Positions 1-6,075 of a DNA stretch of 11,462 bases are shown piece by piece (position 1 is the stretch's first letter; each line of letters begins with the position of its first letter). Source of the stretch: Gemmatimonadota bacterium (GTDB lineage Bacteria; Gemmatimonadota; Gemmatimonadetes; Gemmatimonadales; GWC2-71-9); NCBI GenBank assembly GCA_029862935.1, contig JAOTWK010000070.1, positions 1-11,462 of the forward strand, in the 5' to 3' direction. A program made the position numbers and the translations under genes. Below the pieces are notes generated by a model. That model ran no database searches, had not been told where the DNA came from, and was given only the letters and a program-made list of their open reading frames with translations.

Positions 1-1
1 C

Positions 2-1528
2 GGCAAGAACTCCATGTACTGCTACAAGCGGTACACCAACATCAAGCTTGTCTTCGCTCCCGAGCTGCAGATCGGCTACTTCGGCGGCGACCCCGACAAC
101 TTCACGTACCCGCGATACAACCTCGACGTCTCGTTCTTCCGCGTGTACGACGACGCAGGCAATCCGCTCAAGCCGCAAGCCTATTTTGGCTGGAGCGTGA
201 ATGGTGCCGACGAGGGCGAGGCCGTCTTCGTCATCGGGAATCCTGGGTCGACCGAGCGCTTGAGCACCTTCGCGCAGCTCGAGTTCAACCGTGACTACCG
301 GGAGCCGATGGTGCGTCGCCTGCTGCAGACGCGCTCCGATATCCTGTCGCACTACATGGATCACCATCCCGAGACGCGCGACCAGTACATCAATCAGTGG
401 TTCAGCTGGATGAACAGCCTCAAAGCGTACTCGGGTCGCGAGAAAGCCCTCAACGACCGGGTGATCATGGGCCGCAAGTTGGGATTTGAGAAGCAGTTCC
501 GCAAAGCGATTGCGACGAATCCAGAGCTCAGTCGCACCTACGGTGGGCTGTGGGACGAGATCGCCGACATTCGTATGCAGATGAAGGAGCACTATCCGAC
601 GCTGCTGGCCCTGAGCACCAATGGATCGCTTCGTTCCCAGACCTTGGCGACGGCCGCGCAGATGCTGCAGTACGCCCAGGCGTCCATGGGCGGCGCGCCC
701 GCGAGCGATCTCGCGGAGTTACGCGAGGGGATCGAGACACAGGAGATCGACACGCGTCTCGACCATCACATGATCGAAGCCACGATCGAGGACGCGGCAC
801 TGTGGCTGGGTGACGACGATCCGTTCGTCGTCCAGGCACTGGCCGGCAAGACCGCGGCCGAAGCCGGACATGCAATCATCGACGAATCGCCCGGCATCAC
901 CGACGCGGATGCACGTCGTGCGCTACTGGACAATCCGCAGGCAATCATGAACAGCAGTGAGCCGGCGTTGGCTATCATGCGTGACGCGATGCCGCGCTTC
1001 CTGGGTGCCGCACAGCAATTCGGTCAGCTCAACGCCCAGGAACAAGTACGAACGGCCAAGCTCGCGCGGGCGTTGTTCGACGTGTATGGCACGAAGCTGC
1101 CACCGGATGCCACCTTCACCCTCCGCCTCGCAGACGGGGTGGTAGCGAGCTACGAGTACAACGGCACCAAGGCCCCGGCGTGGACTACGTTCTACGGTCT
1201 GTACGACCGGCACGCCAGCCACAAGGGCCAGGCAGAATGGGCGCTGCCCGATCGTTGGCTCGAGCCGCCGGCAGGGTTCGACATGAGCACGCGATTGAAT
1301 TTCGTGTCGACGAACGACATCACGGGAGGCAACTCCGGAAGCCCGATGATCAACGTCGGGCGCGAGATCGTCGGTCTCATCTTTGACGGCAACATCGAGA
1401 GCCTTTCAGGCGACTTCATCTACACGACTGAAGTGTCTCGTTCGGTGTCCGTACATTCGTCCGCCATTCGTGAAGCCCTGCGCCACATGTACGGCGCGGG
1501 ACGCATCGCAAACGAATTAGGCAAGTAG
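2..1528 (+). CDS. S46 family dipeptidyl-peptidase (DPP7/DPP11-like), 5' partial
   Basis: Serine exopeptidase of family S46, which removes dipeptides from the N-termini of oligopeptides in the periplasm of Gram-negative bacteria. The reading frame is open from base 2, so the start, signal peptide and catalytic His lie off the left edge. The 508 residues present compare with about 700-720 for whole family members. Near the left end is the family motif GGDPDNFTYPRY, followed by NLDVSFFR, whose Asp is the likely triad Asp. The nucleophile motif TGGNSGSP places the catalytic Ser at about residue 445 of the fragment, 63 residues from the C-terminus, as expected. Eighteen residues after that Ser is a Gly (FDGN). 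In characterised members Gly here goes with DPP7-like preference for hydrophobic P1, and Arg with DPP11-like acidic preference, so DPP7-like specificity is inferred. The stop is TAG at 1526-1528 and a strong hairpin follows. The family call is secure; the specificity call is tentative. Confidence 0.93.
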   Translation, partial: GKNSMYCYKRYTNIKLVFAPELQIGYFGGDPDNFTYPRYNLDVSFFRVYDDAGNPLKPQAYFGWSVNGADEGEAVFVIGNPGSTERLSTFAQLEFNRDYREPMVRRLLQTRSDILSHYMDHHPETRDQYINQWFSWMNSLKAYSGREKALNDRVIMGRKLGFEKQFRKAIATNPELSRTYGGLWDEIADIRMQMKEHYPTLLALSTNGSLRSQTLATAAQMLQYAQASMGGAPASDLAELREGIETQEIDTRLDHHMIEATIEDAALWLGDDDPFVVQALAGKTAAEAGHAIIDESPGITDADARRALLDNPQAIMNSSEPALAIMRDAMPRFLGAAQQFGQLNAQEQVRTAKLARALFDVYGTKLPPDATFTLRLADGVVASYEYNGTKAPAWTTFYGLYDRHASHKGQAEWALPDRWLEPPAGFDMSTRLNFVSTNDITGGNSGSPMINVGREIVGLIFDGNIESLSGDFIYTTEVSRSVSVHSSAIREALRHMYGAGRIANELGK

Positions 1529-1551
1529 GACCAGCCGACTCACGTCGGTCG

Positions 1552-1584
1552 CCGCGGCTCTCGCGCTCAGCGCGAGGGCCGCGG
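1552..1584 (+). terminator. Strong GC hairpin after the S46 peptidase gene
   Basis: The arms at 1552-1567 and 1569-1584 are complementary over 16 bp with a single G-U wobble, nominally around one unpaired base, so the real loop opens to a few bases. It starts 23 bp after the peptidase stop. No T-tract follows (the next bases are ATTGCG), so it is not a textbook intrinsic terminator. It could block transcription, protect the 3' end of the mRNA, or act in either direction. The rest of 1529-1668 holds no other feature I can support. Confidence 0.6.
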
Positions 1585-1668
1585 ATTGCGTTCAGGACGG
1601 CTGCTCTAGCTCGATGCGTCGTCAAGCAGCAAACTTGTTGGATCTTCGATTGAGAACGAGAAGCGCAG

Positions 1669-2763
1669 ATGCCATCCATCGTCGACCTGCCCACACCTGC
1701 CCTGCTGCTGGATCTGGATGTCCTGGATCGCAATCTCGAGTCCATGGCCAGCCGCACGGAGGCGTTGGGTGTGACCCTGCGTCCTCACATCAAGACCCAT
1801 AAGTGCATCGAGATTGGAGAGCGTCAGCGTGCCATGGGTGCGCACGGCATCACCGTCGCGACCCTCGCAGAGGCCACGGCGTTCGCCGAACGTGGATTTG
1901 ACGACATCACGTGGGCCTTTCCCCTGATTCTCTGTCGGCTCGAGGAGGCACGAGCACTCTCGGAGCACACGCGCCTGCGGATCGTGGTGGACGGCAAAGA
2001 GGCGGTGCGCGCCCTGGATCAAACGGGATATCCGTTCGACGTGTGGCTCAAAGTCGATGTCGGCTATCATCGGGCAGGCGTGAACCCCAACGCCTCTCAT
2101 GCCGTTGACGTGGCGCGAATGCTCCACGACTCGCCTTCCCTCAAGTTCAATGGGTTGCTGACCCACGCAGGGCATACCTACACAGGGCCATCACGTGCCG
2201 AGGCATGGGCAGCGGCCACGCAAGAGCGAGACGTAGTCGTATCGTTCGCCGATCGGCTGCGAGCGTTGGACGTCGACGTTCCCTCGGTGAGCGTCGGGTC
2301 CACGCCCGGTATGGCCGCGATCGATCACTTGGACGGCGTCGATGAGGTCCGCCCCGGCAACTACGTGTTTTACGATTACACACAGGTTCAGCTCGGCACC
2401 TGTGCCCCCAAAGACTGTGCGGTGAGCGTGCTGGCGAGCGTGGTGTCGTCTCAACCGGGCGCGCGGCATTGTGTGGTCGATGCCGGGGCACTCGCGCTGT
2501 CCAAGGATGCGGGCCGCAGTGATCCTGCCGCGGGCCGGATGGGCGAGGTCTACGCCGATTACGCGATGGGTACGCTCCGCTCCGGCACCCATCTCATCTC
2601 GCTGAGCCAGGAGCATGGCGTCCTCAACACGTCCTTGAGCGTGGGCACCAAGATCCGCATCCTGCCGAACCACTCCTGCCTCACCGTCGCCTGCTTCGAC
2701 CATTACAACGTGGTCATCGGTGACGAGGTGGTGGATCGCTGGGAGATCTGTCGGAGGAGATAG
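1669..2763 (+). CDS. PLP-dependent D-serine dehydratase / D-threonine aldolase-like protein
   Basis: Cytoplasmic fold-type III PLP enzyme of 364 residues: an alanine racemase-like N-terminal barrel followed by the D-serine dehydratase-like C-terminal domain. The N-terminal motif RPHIKTHK (residues 38-45) contains the PLP-binding Lys, most likely K42. Further family motifs are VDVGYHRAG, LLTHAGHTY, VSVGSTPG and EVRPGNYVFYD. Near the C-terminus, LPNHSC gives the metal-binding pair H335 and C337. The His-x-Cys pair is the zinc ligand set of eukaryotic-type D-serine dehydratase and D-threo-3-hydroxyaspartate dehydratase, whereas D-threonine aldolases use His-x-Asp, so a dehydratase is favoured. 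Likely roles are D-serine or hydroxyaspartate breakdown to an oxo-acid and ammonia. There is no signal peptide. The ATG at 1669 begins at the conserved MPSIVDLPTPALLLD opening, with only a weak purine-rich stretch (GAGAAG) upstream. The exact substrate cannot be read from sequence. Confidence 0.88.
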   Translation: MPSIVDLPTPALLLDLDVLDRNLESMASRTEALGVTLRPHIKTHKCIEIGERQRAMGAHGITVATLAEATAFAERGFDDITWAFPLILCRLEEARALSEHTRLRIVVDGKEAVRALDQTGYPFDVWLKVDVGYHRAGVNPNASHAVDVARMLHDSPSLKFNGLLTHAGHTYTGPSRAEAWAAATQERDVVVSFADRLRALDVDVPSVSVGSTPGMAAIDHLDGVDEVRPGNYVFYDYTQVQLGTCAPKDCAVSVLASVVSSQPGARHCVVDAGALALSKDAGRSDPAAGRMGEVYADYAMGTLRSGTHLISLSQEHGVLNTSLSVGTKIRILPNHSCLTVACFDHYNVVIGDEVVDRWEICRRR

Positions 2764-2862
2764 ATACGGGATACGGGATGCGGGACCCGGGATACGAACA
2801 GGGGACTTTCTGTGCCGGGTTGCCCCCTCGTATCGCCTATCCCGTATCCCGTGTCCCGAGTT
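2763..2862 (+). repeat. Heptad-repeat inverted repeat (about 100 bp hairpin)
   Basis: The left arm is five 7-bp units at 2763-2797: GATACGG twice, then GATGCGG, GACCCGG and GATACGA. The right arm at 2828-2855 holds the complementary units TCGTATC, GCCTATC, CCGTATC and CCGTGTC. Folding by hand gives an uninterrupted 18-bp stem (2767-2784 with 2841-2858, two G-U pairs), an asymmetric mismatch region, then 7 bp (2791-2797 with 2828-2834) and a GGGG/CCCC extension at 2801-2804 with 2824-2827. It begins at the dehydratase stop codon and lies upstream of the co-directional serpin gene. It could serve as terminator, attenuator or mRNA stabiliser. No T-tract follows. The remainder of the gap, 2863-2920, shows no clear promoter or strong ribosome binding site. 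Confidence 0.85.
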
Positions 2863-2920
2863 CTCGTGACCCCCATCCCCCTCCACGGGTATCACTACTG
2901 TCACCAGCGCGAGTCCCGAC

Positions 2921-4141
2921 ATGATCAAGCGTTTCAGTCCCATTCTCGTGGGAGTGGCCCTCGCCGCCTGTGGTGAGTTTGGCCCGATTGAGAGCCTTCC
3001 CCGCGAGTTGAGCGTCGCCGAAACGAAGCTGGTCGAGGCCGACAATCGTTTCGCCCTCAAGCTGTTTCGGGAAGTGAACCTCCAATCGGACCCAGGCACC
3101 AATGTCTTCATCTCCCCGCTCAGCGTCGGGATGGCACTCGGTATGACCTACAACGGTGCCGCAGGAACGACGCGCGACGCGATGCAGCAAGCGCTCGAGC
3201 TTCAGGGAATGACGATCGACGAGGTGAACGAGGCGTATCAGAGTCTCATTCTCCTGCTCCGAGAACTCGACCCGAGTGTCGATTTCCTACTCGCCAACTC
3301 GATCTGGTATCACGAAGACGCGGCAATCGTCCCGGCGTTCCTCGACGTCACGCAGCGCTATTTCGACGCCCAGGTCACGGCACTCGATTTCTCGGATCCC
3401 GGCGCCGCCGATGTCATCAATGCCTGGGTGAATACGCAGACGCAGGGACGGATTCCCGACATCGTGACCGCGCCGATCGACCCCGAATTGATCATGTACC
3501 TCATCAACGCGATCTATTTCAAGGGAGCATGGACATACCAGTTCGATGCCGATCTGACAACGAGCAGGGCGTTCACGCTTGCCGACGGGTCGCAAACGTC
3601 CGTGCCGACGATGACCCACGAGGATGAGATCCCGGTCGGGGTGTACCTCGGCGAGTCTTTCACCGTCGCCGATCTCTCCTACGGTGCAGAGGCGTGGAGC
3701 ATGACCATCGTGGTCCCGCGCGATCCGACGACGATCGACGACCTGGCCAGTGCGCTCACGCAAGCGACGTGGAACGGTTGGGTCGCGAGCCTCGACTCCA
3801 CCGAATCCCACGTGCTTCTGCCCAAGTTCACGCTGGAGTACGAGATCGAGCTCAACGACGTGCTCAAGGCCCTCGGGATGGAGATCGCGTTTGATCCGTT
3901 CCAAGCCGACTTCAGTAACCTCTACGCCGGCCCGTGGAACGCGTACATCAGCGAGGTCAAACACAAGACGTTCGTCGAGGTGAACGAGGAGGGGACCGAA
4001 GCGGCAGCCGCGACCTCAGTCGGCATCGGCGTGACGTCAGCGCCTCGCATGGTCCTCGTCGATCGCCCATTCCTGTTCGCGATTCGGGAGAACTTATCTG
4101 GGACGATCTTGTTTATGGGGAAGATTGTGGATCCGAGGTAG
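2921..4141 (+). CDS. Serpin, predicted lipoprotein, inhibitory type
   Basis: Suicide-substrate protease inhibitor of the serpin family (406 residues). The N-terminus MIKRFSPILVGVALAAC is a lipoprotein signal with lipobox LAAC, so C17 would be lipidated. Gly at +2 gives no inner-membrane retention signal, suggesting the outer membrane. The family core is complete: NVFISPLSVGMALGM, the signature NAIYFKGAW (about 196-204), the breach/shutter region, and the C-terminal block DRPFLFAIRE...LFMGKI. The reactive loop hinge reads EEGTEAAAAT (residues 356-365), with small residues at P12-P9, as required for loop insertion and true inhibition. Counting from P17 = E356 gives P1 = T372 and P1' = S373, and the distance from P1 to the PF motif equals that of alpha-1-antitrypsin. 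A Thr P1 suggests elastase- or subtilisin-like targets (inference). Bacterial precedent is the lipoprotein serpin miropin. The upstream ribosome binding site is weak. The gene converges on an amidohydrolase gene. Confidence 0.95.
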   Translation: MIKRFSPILVGVALAACGEFGPIESLPRELSVAETKLVEADNRFALKLFREVNLQSDPGTNVFISPLSVGMALGMTYNGAAGTTRDAMQQALELQGMTIDEVNEAYQSLILLLRELDPSVDFLLANSIWYHEDAAIVPAFLDVTQRYFDAQVTALDFSDPGAADVINAWVNTQTQGRIPDIVTAPIDPELIMYLINAIYFKGAWTYQFDADLTTSRAFTLADGSQTSVPTMTHEDEIPVGVYLGESFTVADLSYGAEAWSMTIVVPRDPTTIDDLASALTQATWNGWVASLDSTESHVLLPKFTLEYEIELNDVLKALGMEIAFDPFQADFSNLYAGPWNAYISEVKHKTFVEVNEEGTEAAAATSVGIGVTSAPRMVLVDRPFLFAIRENLSGTILFMGKIVDPR

Positions 4142-4145
4142 CCAG

Positions 4146-4202
4146 AAGGCGTTTGGCGTAAGGAGTTGAATGTGGCTGACCCCTTACGCCTTACGCCTCA
4201 TC
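4146..4202. terminator. Heptad-built hairpin between convergent genes (likely bidirectional terminator)
   Basis: The 63-bp gap between the serpin stop (4141) and the amidohydrolase stop (4205) is almost entirely one hairpin. The right arm has two perfect tandem CCTTACG units at 4182-4195 followed by CCTCATC. The left arm has related units AAGGCGT, TTGGCGT and AAGGAGT at 4146-4166. Pairing: 4147-4152 with 4193-4198, a 2x2 internal loop, then 4155-4163 with 4182-4190, plus two outer loop-side pairs, around a 12-base loop at 4167-4178. On the + strand a pyrimidine-rich stretch follows, without a clean T-run. The position suits termination of both genes. Confidence 0.75.
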
Positions 4203-4204
4203 CT

Positions 4205-5863
4205 TCATTTCCTCTCATAAACCACCTCCCCACTCACCATCGTCAGATCGACCTTCACGTGCTCGATCTTCACCGGATCGATCGCGAAGATGTCGTCGGA
4301 CAGCACCACGAGATCGGCGTGCTTGCCGGGCTCGAGCGTACCGAGTTCCCCTTCGAGATACGCCGCATACGCGGAGTGCGACGTGTACGACCGCACCGCG
4401 TCGGCCACCGACACCCTTTGCCTCGGTACCCATCCATCCGGATTCGCGCCATCAATGGTCCGGCGGGTCACTGCTGCATAGATGCCGCGCAGGGGATCGA
4501 GCGGTGCCACCGTCCAGTCACTTCCGAACGCGACTCGCGCTCGAGCCTCTTCCAAATCGCGGAAGGCATAGGTGGTTTCGAGTCGTGCCTGACCAATCCG
4601 TTTCTCCGCCCACCGTCCATCGTCGATCGCGTGGTAGGGCTGCATCGACGCGATCACTCCGTCGTCGGCAATACGCTGGATCGCCTGCCGAGTGAGGTGC
4701 TGCGCGTGCTCGATCCGGGGCCGCCGATCGCGTGGACCGTTGGAGGCCCGCACGTCGGCAAACGCTTCCAACAGCCAGTCGTTGGCCCGGTCACCGATCG
4801 CGTGGACGATCAACTGAAGGCCCGCAGCATCAGCCTCGCGCATCGCTTCGCGCAACTCGGAGGTGTCGCTGACCGTGAGACCTGTCGTCGAGGGCTCGTC
4901 CACGTACGGCTCGTAGAACCACGCCGTCGTCGAGCCCAGTGATCCGTCCACGAATGCCTTGACACCGCCCCAGAACAGACGGTGGTCGCCTCGTCCCACC
5001 CGCTCCACCTCAGCCGCGAGGCGCGCCCTCAATGCAATCGGCACCACCGAGTACACCCGGATGGGCAACGCCCTCCGTTCGGCAGCGCGCATGTAGGCCT
5101 CGTGCCCAGCCCAACTCCCCATGTCGGTGATCATCGTGACACCGTGCGCGACGGCGTGTGCAACGGCCGCCTCGAGCGCCCGATCGACCTCGGCTCGAGA
5201 CCGCGCGGGGATCACGCGGCTTACGAGAGATTGGGCCGCATCCTTGAGCACACCCGTGGGATCACCATTGTCTGCCCGCACGATGGTTCCTCCGGGCGGG
5301 TCGGGCGTTGCAGCGGTGATGCCTGCCCGCGCGAGGGCGACACTGTTGGCCAGTCCCATGTGTCCGTCGAGACGGCTCACGAATACCGGGGTGTCCCGCG
5401 TGAGCGAGTCGATCCACTCCTTCCGCGGGAGCTCCCCACCCCACAACTCGTGGTCCCACGTCCCACCGGTCACCCAGGCGCCCGAGTGGGCCGCTGCGAA
5501 CTCTCCAATGCGGCGCGCGAACTCCTCTGGCGATGCAGCGTCGCGGAGCTCAACCGACGCCAGCTCGAAGCCCCCGTCGATGAAATGCGTGTGGGCATCC
5601 ATGAACCCCGGCAGCACGCGCCTCCCGTCGAGCACAATGTGCTCTGTTGCGGGACCCGCGAGACGCTCGATCTCTTCGTCACTGCCGACCGCCAGCACAC
5701 GACCGCCGGACACTGCCACGGCGGTCGCCATGTGGTCGTCCGCCCCGGTCCAAATCTGACCGCCCATGAGTACCAGGTCGGCGACCTGCCCCGTTGCGGG
5801 CGCCGGCACCATCACGCCAACTGCCCCAATCCCGCACAAAAACGCCAACCGCTGCATGCGCAT
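4205..5863 (-). CDS. Exported metal-dependent amidohydrolase, YtcJ-like (Amidohydro_3)
   Basis: Amidohydrolase-superfamily enzyme of 552 residues. Residues 1 to about 26 (two Arg, then a hydrophobic run ending PAPATGQ) form a signal peptide, so it probably acts in the periplasm. Metal-site motifs in order: DAHTH (H91, H93), GGVKAFVDGSLGS (K302), VHAIGDRA (H354), RIEHAQHL (H386) and FGSDW (D449). The last is followed by PLDPLRGIYAAVTR, typical of the YtcJ / N-substituted formamide deformylase group. A C-terminal beta-sandwich segment (GTLEPGKHADLVVL) closes the composite domain. Family members hydrolyse C-N bonds of diverse amides; the substrate is not predictable here. The start at 5863 is supported by a perfect GGAGG at 5870-5874 with a 6-base spacer; a second ATG two codons on is possible. 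It is transcribed away from holB and towards the serpin gene. Confidence 0.92.
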   Translation of the reverse strand: MRMQRLAFLCGIGAVGVMVPAPATGQVADLVLMGGQIWTGADDHMATAVAVSGGRVLAVGSDEEIERLAGPATEHIVLDGRRVLPGFMDAHTHFIDGGFELASVELRDAASPEEFARRIGEFAAAHSGAWVTGGTWDHELWGGELPRKEWIDSLTRDTPVFVSRLDGHMGLANSVALARAGITAATPDPPGGTIVRADNGDPTGVLKDAAQSLVSRVIPARSRAEVDRALEAAVAHAVAHGVTMITDMGSWAGHEAYMRAAERRALPIRVYSVVPIALRARLAAEVERVGRGDHRLFWGGVKAFVDGSLGSTTAWFYEPYVDEPSTTGLTVSDTSELREAMREADAAGLQLIVHAIGDRANDWLLEAFADVRASNGPRDRRPRIEHAQHLTRQAIQRIADDGVIASMQPYHAIDDGRWAEKRIGQARLETTYAFRDLEEARARVAFGSDWTVAPLDPLRGIYAAVTRRTIDGANPDGWVPRQRVSVADAVRSYTSHSAYAAYLEGELGTLEPGKHADLVVLSDDIFAIDPVKIEHVKVDLTMVSGEVVYERK

Positions 5864-5869
5864 GCGTTG

Positions 5870-5874
5870 CCTCC
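5870..5874 (-). promoter_or_regulatory. Ribosome binding site of the amidohydrolase gene
   Basis: GGAGG on the minus strand, six bases before the ATG at 5863. It is the best Shine-Dalgarno sequence in the window and decides the start of the amidohydrolase. Confidence 0.7.
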
Positions 5875-5896
5875 GACCGGTGGTCTTTCAATCATG

Positions 5897-5987
5897 GGGA
5901 CGGTGAAACGTAAACGTGAGACGGGAGACGGCCGACGGCTCATGGCTGACGGCTCATGGCTGACGGCTCTTGGCTGACCGTAAACGA
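5897..5987. repeat. Heptanucleotide tandem repeat array in a divergent intergenic region
   Basis: The core at 5918-5980 is nine consecutive 7-bp units: GAGACGG twice, CCGACGG, then CTCATGG and CTGACGG alternating twice, CTCTTGG, and CTGACCG. Nearly all fit NNNANGG. The phase extends outward: GGGACGG at 5897, TGAAACG at 5904 and TAAACGT at 5911 on the left, TAAACGA at 5981 on the right. The octamer CGTAAACG occurs at 5909 and again at 5979, exactly ten heptads apart. The array lies between the divergently transcribed amidohydrolase and holB genes, so it is not a terminator for either. It contains no ORF. Apart from this array and the TTTACG motifs, I see no convincing promoter in 5864-6050. 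Confidence 0.88.
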
Positions 5988-6075
5988 CTGTCAACAAACA
6001 CTTTACGACACGCTCTAGTACCCAGGATTCCGCCACTCCGCTAAATTGTCATGATGAGTTTACGACCGATTTACG
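5909..6075. promoter_or_regulatory. Cluster of TTTACG/CGTAAA hexamers around the holB start
   Basis: The hexamer TTTACG (or its complement CGTAAA) occurs five times in 167 bp: CGTAAA at 5909 and 5979, TTTACG at 6002, 6059 and 6070. The last two lie in the first codons of holB. A given hexamer on either strand would be expected about 0.1 times in this length, fewer in GC-rich DNA. It could be a binding site for a regulator of the divergent genes or a by-product of the repeat array. The function is not established. Confidence 0.3.

Noticed and set aside
2191..3111. 306-codon open frame on the minus strand
   Set aside because: It is antisense to the dehydratase-like and serpin genes and runs through the heptad hairpin; Arg/His-rich with no family features.
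4166..4942. 258-codon open frame on the plus strand
   Set aside because: Antisense to the 3' half of the amidohydrolase and starting in the convergent hairpin; no motif.
4982..5977. 331-codon open frame on the plus strand
   Set aside because: It lies antisense to the amidohydrolase, which has full family motifs; the translation is His/Arg/Pro-rich with no domain. It is a shadow of high GC.
5918..5980. CRISPR array
   Set aside because: Units are 7 bp with no spacers and no cas genes nearby; this is a microsatellite-like array.
5985..6050. Sigma-70-type promoter for holB
   Set aside because: Candidate boxes (TGTCAA at 5989 and TCTAGT at 6014) are poor and 19 bp apart; not supportable by eye.
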